Source of the DNA: Acidobacteriaceae bacterium
Lineage (GTDB): Bacteria; Acidobacteriota; Terriglobia; Terriglobales; Acidobacteriaceae
Direction of reading: 5' to 3'
DNA length: 41,058 nt
NCBI GenBank assembly: GCA_031296355.1
Contig: JARLFX010000072.1
Location: 1-41,058 of the forward strand
Positions within the stretch are counted from its first letter, which is position 1, and every line of letters starts with the position of its first letter. Shown here one piece after another: positions 1 through 8,176 of this stretch. Both the position numbers and the translations under genes were made by a program. The notes under the pieces were generated by a model that worked only from the letters and a program-made list of their open reading frames with translations, made no database searches and had not been told where the DNA came from.

Positions 1-129
1 GCAGCCCGCTTCCGCAGGCTCGCCAGAGATTACGAACGCCTCTCCGAGACTCTCGCCGGCTACCACTACTTCGCCTTCGCTTGGCTCATGCTTGCCAACT
101 TGGCCCGCTTACTCTGTCCAAGTTCATAA
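1..129 (+). CDS. IS5-family-like transposase, C-terminal fragment
   Basis: Frame 1 is open from the window edge to a TAA at 127-129 and encodes 42 residues. The stretch [18 protein letters not shown] followed by an aromatic-rich FAFAWLML segment matches the C-terminal end of IS5-family DDE transposases as I remember them; the catalytic residues would lie off the window. The 5' end is missing only because the window begins here, so the gene itself may be complete. It faces the broken transporter to its right, and the junction explains that truncation. The identification rests on a short segment, so the subgroup is not assigned. Confidence 0.72.
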   Translation, partial: AARFRRLARDYERLSETLAGYHYFAFAWLMLANLARLLCPSS

Positions 130-136
130 CAGCCTC
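1..136 (+). mobile_element. Right end of an IS5-like insertion sequence
   Basis: The transposase reading frame ends at 129, and homology to the FucP transporter on the other strand is lost just beyond. Read on the minus strand, the boundary sequence GAGGCTGTTATGAACTTGG starts at about 136 and resembles IS5-family terminal inverted repeats, which commonly begin GAGxCTGT or similar. A short TA/CTAG-type target duplication would lie at 137-140, but the left end is outside the window so it cannot be confirmed. The exact boundary is inferred. Confidence 0.5.
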
Positions 137-652
137 TAGTGGTGCAGACTGTGTGCTTCTGGTCCAACCGCCGAACAGGGCGAGGCTGGTGAGGGGACCG
201 AGTGCGGAACCGAGAGTCACAAATGCCTGGACGAGCAGGAGACGCGCCGTTGCACTGTGCTCCGGGCCGAGTAATCCGATACACGGGTTTGACGTGGTCT
301 GCAGTACGGCAATACCTAGTGCAACGATAAAAACTCCAATCAGACACAGCTGAAAAGAATTTGTCCACAGCGCAGGAGCGCAGATTGCGGAGCCGAGCGC
401 CATGAGCATCACTGAGCAGACGAGCAGCCTGCGGTAGCCGTTGCGACGCAACAGATACCCTGCGGGTATGCTTGCAACAAGATAGGCAGAAAAGAAGCTC
501 GCGTGAATTTGCATGGCCGTCGCATAGCGCAGCGTGCCCGCAGCCTGAAAGAGTGCTACGAGCAGGTCATCTAAAGACCGCAGAATCCCCCATAGAAAAA
601 ATGAGGCGGCGATCAAGATCAGGGAAAGACGGACTTCATACAGTCGTCGCAA
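137..652 (-). pseudogene. Truncated FucP/GluP-type MFS sugar transporter
   Basis: The minus-strand frame starts at a TTG (652-650), the first usable start after an in-frame TGA, and reads into the IS end before stopping at 86. Residues 10-170 hold five to six hydrophobic segments with hallmarks of the fucose/glucose:H+ symporter branch of MFS: FFLWGILRSLDDLL in helix 1, an arginine-rich loop (YLLRRNGYRR) between helices 2 and 3, and the GIAVLQTTSNP segment with GLLGPE in helix 4. Family members have about 400-430 residues and 12 helices; only ~170 native residues remain, so it is very unlikely to transport. It points away from the GH3 gene at 858 and probably once imported sugars released by this cluster. 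The last ~17 codons ([11 protein letters not shown] and before) are IS-derived. Confidence 0.75.
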
Positions 653-857
653 AAGGAATCACCCGGAGTAGCGAATTGTACTTCAGCCGCAGAAAGGATC
701 AGCCATTAATCGATACCTAAGGCAGGCCGCCTATGACTCACTCTTGACAAGCTCAGCGAGCCGAAGGTCTCTTTGAGGTGATATTAATTGTGAGACAAGA
801 GAATAGCCCCGTGCGTTCTCAGATCGATAAGCTACTACACCGCCCAGGGAGATCATT
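653..857. promoter_or_regulatory. Divergent control region with CTTGACAAG motif at 743-751
   Basis: This 205-bp spacer separates the broken transporter from the GH3 gene. It contains CTTGACAAG (743-751), a near-palindrome whose TTGACA could also be a -35 hexamer reading toward 858; no good -10 lies 16-18 bp downstream. The identical nonamer occurs at 22823-22831 upstream of the ROK regulator gene, so it may be a regulator site. The GH3 ribosome-binding site is GGGAG at 847-851. Confidence 0.3.
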
Positions 858-3155
858 ATGATGCTTTCGCCGCGTTTTTTTCTCTGCACGGTTGCACTCT
901 TGCAGTGCGCGTTCTCGCCAGCGCTTCATGCGCAGCAATCTACCAACACTGCACTCGGTAATACCGCACGGATCAACTACCTGCTAGGGCAGATGACAAT
1001 CGAGGAAAAGGCCGGTCAACTCACACTGGAGAGCGGCAAGCAACGCACCGGCCCCGAGGGGAACGACATTGAGGGGCAGGAATCGCGAATTGCGGCTGGG
1101 CAAATTGGGTCACTACTCAATACGTTTGATGTGGACAGGATGAACAAGCTCCAGCACGTTGCGGTCGAGCAATCACGTCTGCACATTCCGCTGCTCTCCA
1201 GTTACGACGTCATCCATGGATATCGCACCACGTTTCCCATTCCTCTGGCGCTGTCTGCCACTTGGGATACTACGCTGATTGAAGCGACGGCTCGAGTCGC
1301 AGCGATCGAGTCTTCGCGAAACGGCATTCGCTGGGTCTTCTCGCCGATGGTAGACATCGCACGCGACGCTCGATGGGGCCGCATCATTGAGGGCGCAGGC
1401 GAGGATCCGTATCTTGGCTCAGCAATCGCCGCCGCCTATGTCCGTGGCTACCAGGGCAAGAGTCTGAGCGATCCTGACTCTGTTGCCGCCTGCGTGAAGC
1501 ACTTCGCGGCCTACGGGGCTGTCAGCGCAGGCCGCGAGTATAACGATGTCGATATGTCAAACCTCACCCTACGGCAGTTCTACCTGCCGCCTTACCGAGC
1601 TGCCGTAGATGCTGGAGCCGCTACCGTGATGACGGCGTTCAACGCCTTGAATGGTGTGCCCGCCACGGCGAGCATGTTTCTTCTTCGGGATACGCTGCGC
1701 CGAGACTGGATTTTTCAAGGCGTGACGGTTAGCGATTGGGGGGCTATTACCCAGTTACAGGCGCACGGTATCTCAACTGACGTGAACGACGCAGCGCGGA
1801 AGGCGATGCTCGCAGGTGTGGACGTAGACATGGTGGACGGCGTCTACAGCAAAACAATTCCTCAACTGGTGCGCAGCCACCAGATCCCTCAGTCGGTAGT
1901 GGACGAGGCGGTCCGCCGCGTTCTACAGCTGAAGGCCGATCTCGGGCTCTTTGACCATCCCTACGCCAATCCCGCACAGGCAAATCAGCCGCCCTCGGCA
2001 CAATTTATCGCTCTCGCACAGCACTCGGCAGAGGAATCCTTCGTCCTGCTAAAGAATGCAACGGGTACTGACCAATCGCCCCCCCTTCCCATGAAGGCCA
2101 CTGCGCATGTTGCACTGATCGGGCCATTAGCCGACTCCCGGATTGATATGCTCGGCGCGTGGGCCTCACAAGGGAAGCTGGAAGATGTTGTGACCTTGAG
2201 GCAAGCTCTCGCCGCGCGTTTGCAAGCCGCCGGCGGCACCCTTACCTACGAGCAGGGTACCGATATCGCAGGCGCGTCCGATGCCGGTTTTGCTACAGCG
2301 CTCTCGGTTGCAAAGCAGGCTGACGTCGTCATCCTTGCATTGGGGGAGTCAGGTCCGCAGATGTCGGGCGAGATGGGTTCCCGCACTCGTCTTGATCTGC
2401 CCGGCAAGCAGCAGCAGCTCCTCGAAGCCGTCGTCGCCACCGGCAAACCTGTTGTGCTGGTGCTCTTCAACGGACATCCCCTTGCGTTGCCCTGGGCCGC
2501 CGAGCATGTTCCCACCATCCTCGAAGCCTGGTTTCCCGGCATTGCTGCCGGCCCCGCGCTGGCCAATGTGATCCTGGGTGATGTGAATCCGAGCGGACAC
2601 TTGACGGTTACCATGCCTCGCAGCGTCGGGCAGGAGCCGCTCTTTTACAATCACAGGAATACAGGCCGCCCTGTGAAACCGTATGCCTCTGCTGTGCCGC
2701 CTGACAATCGCAAGGCAGGCTTCTCGCGATATGTGGATGAACTCAACGATCCCCTATTTCCGTTCGGTTACGGCCAGTCCTACACCACATTTCGCATTAG
2801 CAATCTCAAGCTCAGCGCGGCGGTGATCCCTGTTTCTGAAATAAGGCATGGCACAACCGCTGTGATAGCCGAGGTGGATTTGCAGAATTCAGGAAAACGG
2901 GATGGGGCCGACATCATCCAGCTATATATCCGGCGGACAGGCACGTCGCTCGCCGAACCAGTTCTGGAGTTGAGGGGATTCAAACGCGTCACGTTGAAGC
3001 CTGGCGAGAGCGTTCATCTCAGCTTTCCGCTCGGCTATGACGATCTGGCCGTTTTGCATGCCGACGGCACCAGCGGCGCGGAGCCAATGCAGCTCGAAGT
3101 CTATGCTGGCGATAGTTCTCTGGCTGCCGAGCATGCTGAGGCATCCATTCGCTAG
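858..3155 (+). CDS. Secreted GH3 beta-glucosidase (BglX-like)
   Basis: A 765-residue glycoside hydrolase family 3 enzyme that removes non-reducing-end beta-linked sugars from oligosaccharides, probably in the periplasm. Residues 1-25 form a signal peptide ending HAQQ. The N-terminal TIM-barrel domain (about 30-380) has the KHFAAYG segment and the VSDWGAI motif with the likely nucleophile Asp293. The alpha/beta sandwich domain (about 395-600) carries GESGPQMSGEMGSR with candidate acid/base Glu505. A fibronectin-III-like domain follows (about 660-755; LRGFKRVTLKPGESVHL). The length matches BglX (about 765). ATG 858 is followed by a second ATG at 861; GGGAG lies seven bases upstream. It is transcribed away from the truncated sugar transporter. 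Substrate is not determinable from sequence; beta-glucoside, xyloside or short mannan-derived glucosides fit. Confidence 0.95.
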   Translation: MMLSPRFFLCTVALLQCAFSPALHAQQSTNTALGNTARINYLLGQMTIEEKAGQLTLESGKQRTGPEGNDIEGQESRIAAGQIGSLLNTFDVDRMNKLQHVAVEQSRLHIPLLSSYDVIHGYRTTFPIPLALSATWDTTLIEATARVAAIESSRNGIRWVFSPMVDIARDARWGRIIEGAGEDPYLGSAIAAAYVRGYQGKSLSDPDSVAACVKHFAAYGAVSAGREYNDVDMSNLTLRQFYLPPYRAAVDAGAATVMTAFNALNGVPATASMFLLRDTLRRDWIFQGVTVSDWGAITQLQAHGISTDVNDAARKAMLAGVDVDMVDGVYSKTIPQLVRSHQIPQSVVDEAVRRVLQLKADLGLFDHPYANPAQANQPPSAQFIALAQHSAEESFVLLKNATGTDQSPPLPMKATAHVALIGPLADSRIDMLGAWASQGKLEDVVTLRQALAARLQAAGGTLTYEQGTDIAGASDAGFATALSVAKQADVVILALGESGPQMSGEMGSRTRLDLPGKQQQLLEAVVATGKPVVLVLFNGHPLALPWAAEHVPTILEAWFPGIAAGPALANVILGDVNPSGHLTVTMPRSVGQEPLFYNHRNTGRPVKPYASAVPPDNRKAGFSRYVDELNDPLFPFGYGQSYTTFRISNLKLSAAVIPVSEIRHGTTAVIAEVDLQNSGKRDGADIIQLYIRRTGTSLAEPVLELRGFKRVTLKPGESVHLSFPLGYDDLAVLHADGTSGAEPMQLEVYAGDSSLAAEHAEASIR

Positions 3156-3182
3156 CGTCTCCCCTGTTCGGAATTCAAAAGT

Positions 3183-3214
3183 AGGAGGCCGTCCTGGTGT
3201 GCGAACGGTCTCCT
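3183..3214 (+). terminator. Hairpin downstream of GH3, possible terminator
   Basis: Arms AGGAGGCCGT (3183-3192) and ACGGTCTCCT (3205-3214) pair over 10 positions, with one G-U pair, around a 12-nt loop. It sits 27 bp after the GH3 stop. The following bases lack a strong T-run (AGTTTTG comes 11 nt later), so terminator activity is uncertain. Confidence 0.45.
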
Positions 3215-3509
3215 ATAGGGGAAAGTTTTGAAGCTGGACTCAGACGTATAGTTCTGATACAAGAAAAACTTATTGGAAGTGACGCTAACACTCTCCCATC
3301 GGTTTCGACAAGCAGATTGCTTGTCATCTTTCAAGCCAGCGAGCCGCCATCTCTTCGCGTTGCTCCAAATGCGTCGCTGCGGCTCAGCGGCAATCTTACA
3401 GCATATGATCAGAATGCCCCTGTACCTTGACGATAGAGTGCACTCACCGCTTCAGTAAACAGTCCTTCATCCGAAGCTCTATTGCCCCGTTCGCCCACTC
3501 AAGTTTAGG
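3215..3509. other. Intergenic region without recognisable gene
   Basis: Short open frames here have no signal peptide, domain or ribosome-binding site and are not conserved with anything I recognise. Nothing supportable was seen until the promoter-like TTGACA at 3510. Confidence 0.5.
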
Positions 3510-3590
3510 TTGACAGTCATAAACCGTTTAGCGTAAATGTGTAGTGCTCTTATTTATAGTTGCAAAGCGCAATCTAATCCGTTCTCAGGT
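3510..3590 (+). promoter_or_regulatory. Promoter plus conserved leader, copy 1
   Basis: TTGACA (3510-3515) and TAAATG (3534-3539), 18 bp apart, form a candidate promoter for the NHL/Ig gene. About 46 bp downstream of the TTGACA, the segment ATAGTTGcAAAGCgCAAT and onward (3556-3581) is almost repeated at 18718-18743 upstream of the VWFA gene, with only transitions as differences in the first 26 bases. The TTGACA-to-leader spacing is 46 versus 44 bp. The shared block suggests a common regulatory or 5'-UTR element; its function is unknown. Confidence 0.5.
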
Positions 3591-3598
3591 CGGACCCT

Positions 3599-6500
3599 AT
3601 GTTGTTTTCCTTCCGCATGTGCTTTCGGCGTACGCGATCACTCCTGCTCTTGTTCGCTGCATTTTCCCTTACGCAGACCTTGTGCGCACAGTCGTCTGTC
3701 ATCTACTCGGCTGCCATTTCGACGATCGCCGGCACCGGCACTGCTGGCAGTGGTGGCAATGGCGGTTTGGCGACCGCTGCGCAACTGAGCGCTGTCTCAT
3801 ATGTGGTGTATGACGCCTTCGGCAACCTCTACATCGTCGACACGGGGAATAACGCGATTCGCAAAGTAAGTGGCGGCGTGATCACCACTGTCGCGGGGAC
3901 GCTGGGCACCGCAGGCTTCTCTGGGGACACAGGTCTCGCCACAGCAGCCACCTTGAGCGCTCCCAACGGCATCGCGTTCGATTCCGCGGGAAACATGTAT
4001 ATCGCAGACAGCACAAACAATCGCATTCGCGAAGTCACGATTGCAGATGGTCACATCAATACCGTGGCGGGCAGCGGTGTGAAGGCGAGCTATACCGCAG
4101 ACGGCCCAGCGCTCAGTTCACCCCTGACCGGGCCAAACGCCGTGATTATCGATGCCTACGGAAATCTTTATATTGCAGACTCCGCCTCTAACCGCGTCCT
4201 GGAAGTCACTGGCGGGCAGATGATACTGTATGCTGGCTCGACCAATAGCGGCGGTATCGGTGGTGACGGCGCAGCCGCGAAGCTCGCCAAGTTTGCCGGC
4301 CCCCGTAGCTTGTGTATCGATGCTGCAAATAACGTCTACCTGGTGGACAAGAGCCATAGCAACATCCGCAAAGTCAGCGCGGCAACAGGGAATATCGTGA
4401 CGGTCGCTGGCTCCGCCACAGGTACGGCAGGCAGCACTGGTGACAACGGATTGGCTACGTCTGCTCTCCTAAGTGGACCCACAGGATGCTTTGTCGATAC
4501 CGCTGGCGATCTCTACATAGCAGATGCCGGAAACCAGAAGATCAGGATGGTAAATGCCACCACCGGCATCATCACCACCATCGCCGGCACGGGAACCCCC
4601 GGCTACACGGGCGATGGTGGAGCCCCAACGCTCGCGACGCTGAGTGGCCCGGCCAGCGTTGCAGTCTCGTCACTCAGCGGACAGACCGCAATCGCCGACC
4701 TCGGCAACAACGTCGTGCGCGCGTTCTCTTCAACTGGTGGAGGATTCTCTCCCACTAGCGTCGGTACCACCTCTTCCTCCATGGCGGTCAACGCAAGCGT
4801 GGTTACTGCGGACACGCTACAGCGTTATGGTTTGGCTACTGCGGCGCCGGTTGACTTCACCTTCGGCACGATCACCGGATGCACTGTGCCCGGGGCACAG
4901 ACTGCGGGAACGACTTGCGCTGCACCGGTTGCTTTCAAGCCGAGTGCGCCAGGCCTGCGAATCAATCAGGTCATCGCACTCGACAGCAGCAACGTGCGAT
5001 ACGGGTATCCCATCTTCGGAGTCGGCAATGCACCTGCCGCTGGCCTCGCTCCCGGAACCATCAATTCCTATGCCGGAACAGGCGTCGCGGGTTCTACGGG
5101 TGACGGGGGCTCTGCAACCTCTGCAACTTTGAATACGCCATCGAGTGTTGTGCGCGATCCAGCAGGAAATCTCTACATCACTGTGACTGCGAGTAATAAA
5201 GTGCGTTTGGTTAATGTCACCACCGGCAACATCGCGACGGTCGCCGGCACCGGTACAGCCGGAGACACCGGAGACGGCGCGGCAGCAAGCGTTGCCACAC
5301 TTAACGGGCCAACTGGCCTCGCGATGGATGCCACCGGAAACGCCTACATCGCAGATACGGGTAACAACGTCATTCGCAAGATCAGCGCGCAGACCGGTTT
5401 CATCTCCACGGTTGCGGGTACTGGCGGTTCAGCTGGCTACACGGGAGACGGTGCGGCTGCGACGAGCGCGACACTTGCTGCGCCCAAGAGCGTCTCTACC
5501 GACATAGCCGGAGATATCTTTATTGCAGATACGGGTAACAACGTCATTCGTGAAGTAAACACCGCAGGTACGATTTTCACGCTGAGCGCAGCATCTGTAG
5601 GCCTCTCTGCTCCTGCTGGCATCACCGTTGATCCCACCGGCAATCTCTACATCGCCGATACGGGCAACAACGTGATTCGGAAGTGGAATGGCTTCGCGCT
5701 CACCATAGTTGCCGGCATAGCCGGATCGGCGGGTTCAAATGGTGATGGAGGCGCAGCGACCTCAGCCAAACTGAATGCTCCAACACGCGTTGCACTAGAC
5801 GCAGCTGGCGATCTCTATATCGCTGACTCCGGGAATAATAAGATCCGCTTTATCTCTGCGGCAACCGGTGTTATTACCACAATCACCGGCACGGGTACTG
5901 CGGGTTCTTCTGGCAATGCAGGCAATGCGACCGCCGCTGAACTCAGTGCACCCAGCGGCCTCGCCGTAGACCAGTTCGGAAGTCTCTATATTGCAGACAC
6001 TGGTAATAACCGCGTGGAGAAAGTCGACGCGACCTCGGCTGCGCTGGCGTTTGGAGCGGTGAATACGAATACGACCACCGCTGCGCAGACCGTTACCCTC
6101 ACCAACATCGGCAACCAGCCACTTACACTCAGCAATATCTCCATCAGCAGCGGTTTTGCCCAGACCTTTGCTGGCAGCGACTGTACAACTACCACCACAC
6201 TGGCTGCAGGTGGGCAATGTGTCATCAGCGTGACTTTCACGCCTACCAGCGCCACCGTCTATTCGGGCTCCATCGTCGTCACAGACAACGCGCTGAACAA
6301 CGCAGCATCCACACAAACCGTTGCGCTGAGTGGTACCGGAACCAACCCCGGCGTGCCCACCACCCTCGTCATCACGGCAGGCAACGCACAGACCGTGACG
6401 CCGCTTTCTCCCTTCACCACAAATCTGCAGGTCCAGGTGAAGGATCAATTCTCCAATCCTTCTGCCGGGGTTAGTGTCATATTCACAGCTCCTTTGACCG

Positions 6501-8122
6501 GGGCGAGTGGCACGTTTGCCAATAGCACCAATACCGTGACAGTCCAGACCGACGCAACAGGTACAGCTACAGCAACTTTGTTGACTGCAAGTGCAACGCG
6601 CGGCAGTTTTACCATCAGTGGACTAGCGGCAGGAATTGCCACTCCAGCAAGCTTCTCTGAGACCATCGCCGGCAATCCATCGCCGCAGTTGCAGGTTTCA
6701 TACACTCCAGCCACAAATCCTCAGATCTACGGTCAGACCATCCAGTTGACCGCAAAGCTGGTTCCATCGTCACTCAACGGCACCAATGCCACAGGAACGG
6801 TCACGTTTTACGACAAAGGCAACAGCATTGGGACGGCTACGGTGATCAGCGGTAGCGCAACCCTGAGCTACCTGCCTCTTGTCGGATCCAACCAGATCTT
6901 TACTGCCAGCTATGGTGGAGACACTAACTTCTCCGCATCGACGAACTCAACTTCGGCGGCACTGACAGTTAACGCCCTAGCGATCACCGTTGCCGTTCCA
7001 TCTATTACCGTTCCTTATAACCCAGCGTTTGGTGCCAGCATTCCCACCTCGGCTGCGGCCCTCGCGATGTCTGCCACACTGACAGGTGTGATCGCAGTAG
7101 ATACTGCAAACGTATCGTCCAACGCGACCAGCACGGGATTCGCATATAACTCATCTTCTGGAGCGTTGATCGGCACCACGAATGTAGGGGTCTATCCGGT
7201 TGTGACTACACTATCAGGAAGTGCAGCGCCAAACTACACGGTCTCTTCTACTTCAGGTACGGTCACAATTACGCAAGCGGGCAGCAGTACCGCTCTTACC
7301 TCCACAAGTTACTTCCCGCCGAGCGGTGGCTCGGTCACGCTCACGGCGTCGGTGAGTCCCGGTACCAGCGGTACTCCGACGGGGAGCGTGAGCTTCTTCG
7401 ATGGTAGTGTTTTGCTGGGAACCTCGACACTAATAGCAGGCAAGGCAACCCTGGCGACTACCGCACTGTCTCTTGGCGTCAACACCATCACTGCTCAGTA
7501 CTCCGGAAGCACCAACTATTCCGCTTCTACCTCTGCCGCCATCACCGTCACGTCTGCCGTTGCGGATTTCGCATTCACTCTCAGTCCCAGCTCGGTCACG
7601 CTCGCGCAGGGTGACAGCGCAGCCATTGCAATCACCACAATCACATCAGGAAGTTTCGCACTGCCGATCTCGTTTACTTGTACCGGATTGCCGGTGAGTG
7701 CTTCGTGTACCTTCGTCCCCAATACAGTAACTCCGGCGGTCAGTACCACAACCGTTCCTCCGTCAACGACGAGCCTTCTGCAACTCGCTGCCGCCGGGCC
7801 GGGTACGATCATCGGTAGCGTGAGATTACTTAATCTGCCAACTCCCTCCCTTTCTCTGTTGCTCTTTGGCCTGCCGGCAATTCTATTTGCTGGACTCCTC
7901 GGATTCGGCAAGCACGTCCGCAAGCTTCGTCTCGTCAGTGCACTCTTTCTGGGAGCGTTGCTCTGTATAGGGATTGGAATGGCTGGATGCGGTTCCGGTA
8001 CGGCTCCTGCTGCCAATGCCATTCTGACACCGACAGGGACGAGCACCGTCACCGTGACCGCGACTGCGGGCGCTACAACGCACACTGCGACGATCACATT
8101 TGCCGTTGTGCCAGTTCGCTAA
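3599..8122 (+). CDS. Large secreted NHL-repeat / Ig-like protein
   Basis: A 1507-residue exported protein. A basic N-terminus plus hydrophobic core ending LCAQ (residues 1-31) is a signal peptide. Two blocks of NHL-type beta-propeller repeats follow (about 40-375 and 500-820), each repeat with the pattern Gly-Asn-Leu-Tyr-Ile-Ala-Asp-x-Gly-Asn-Asn and VAGTGTAG-like linkers. A beta-sandwich insert (about 385-490) and a choice-of-anchor-D/HYDIN-like domain (about 825-930; TVTLTNIGNQPLTLSNI) come next, then three or more Ig-like domains (Big_1-like 940-1040, Ig_3-type 1055-1150 and 1255-1345). Two hydrophobic segments near 1417-1436 and 1446-1465 flank a basic loop, then a Thr-rich tail; this C-terminus recurs in acidobacterial surface proteins. 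No catalytic motif is visible. It probably acts as a surface scaffold or carbohydrate/protein binder alongside the GH26 at 8177, 54 bp downstream. Start ATG 3599 has the best signal peptide, though the ribosome-binding site is weak. Confidence 0.88.
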   Translation: MLFSFRMCFRRTRSLLLLFAAFSLTQTLCAQSSVIYSAAISTIAGTGTAGSGGNGGLATAAQLSAVSYVVYDAFGNLYIVDTGNNAIRKVSGGVITTVAGTLGTAGFSGDTGLATAATLSAPNGIAFDSAGNMYIADSTNNRIREVTIADGHINTVAGSGVKASYTADGPALSSPLTGPNAVIIDAYGNLYIADSASNRVLEVTGGQMILYAGSTNSGGIGGDGAAAKLAKFAGPRSLCIDAANNVYLVDKSHSNIRKVSAATGNIVTVAGSATGTAGSTGDNGLATSALLSGPTGCFVDTAGDLYIADAGNQKIRMVNATTGIITTIAGTGTPGYTGDGGAPTLATLSGPASVAVSSLSGQTAIADLGNNVVRAFSSTGGGFSPTSVGTTSSSMAVNASVVTADTLQRYGLATAAPVDFTFGTITGCTVPGAQTAGTTCAAPVAFKPSAPGLRINQVIALDSSNVRYGYPIFGVGNAPAAGLAPGTINSYAGTGVAGSTGDGGSATSATLNTPSSVVRDPAGNLYITVTASNKVRLVNVTTGNIATVAGTGTAGDTGDGAAASVATLNGPTGLAMDATGNAYIADTGNNVIRKISAQTGFISTVAGTGGSAGYTGDGAAATSATLAAPKSVSTDIAGDIFIADTGNNVIREVNTAGTIFTLSAASVGLSAPAGITVDPTGNLYIADTGNNVIRKWNGFALTIVAGIAGSAGSNGDGGAATSAKLNAPTRVALDAAGDLYIADSGNNKIRFISAATGVITTITGTGTAGSSGNAGNATAAELSAPSGLAVDQFGSLYIADTGNNRVEKVDATSAALAFGAVNTNTTTAAQTVTLTNIGNQPLTLSNISISSGFAQTFAGSDCTTTTTLAAGGQCVISVTFTPTSATVYSGSIVVTDNALNNAASTQTVALSGTGTNPGVPTTLVITAGNAQTVTPLSPFTTNLQVQVKDQFSNPSAGVSVIFTAPLTGASGTFANSTNTVTVQTDATGTATATLLTASATRGSFTISGLAAGIATPASFSETIAGNPSPQLQVSYTPATNPQIYGQTIQLTAKLVPSSLNGTNATGTVTFYDKGNSIGTATVISGSATLSYLPLVGSNQIFTASYGGDTNFSASTNSTSAALTVNALAITVAVPSITVPYNPAFGASIPTSAAALAMSATLTGVIAVDTANVSSNATSTGFAYNSSSGALIGTTNVGVYPVVTTLSGSAAPNYTVSSTSGTVTITQAGSSTALTSTSYFPPSGGSVTLTASVSPGTSGTPTGSVSFFDGSVLLGTSTLIAGKATLATTALSLGVNTITAQYSGSTNYSASTSAAITVTSAVADFAFTLSPSSVTLAQGDSAAIAITTITSGSFALPISFTCTGLPVSASCTFVPNTVTPAVSTTTVPPSTTSLLQLAAAGPGTIIGSVRLLNLPTPSLSLLLFGLPAILFAGLLGFGKHVRKLRLVSALFLGALLCIGIGMAGCGSGTAPAANAILTPTGTSTVTVTATAGATTHTATITFAVVPVR
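5351..5550 (+). repeat. Intragenic NHL-repeat DNA repeat
   Basis: A 26-bp stretch beginning GCAGATACGGGTAACAACG is identical at 5351-5376 and 5525-5550 (period 174 bp, 58 codons), coding for ADTGNNVIR. Less exact versions occur throughout 3830-6010. This is recent repeat expansion or gene conversion within the propeller and not a mobile element. Confidence 0.75.
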
Positions 8123-8176
8123 CGTCGTTAGAGCAGTCGATGGTTGGATAGCCGGGATTGACAGGGAGAGCCACAG

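Noticed and set aside
3537..3813. Two overlapping short frames across the leader and start of the NHL/Ig gene
   Set aside because: They run deep into the NHL/Ig coding region without independent support; only the short leader similarity is kept as a finding.
3830..6010. Regularly spaced short repeats resembling a CRISPR or minisatellite
   Set aside because: Repeats are in frame, diverged and encode NHL propeller blades; spacers are not variable unique sequences.
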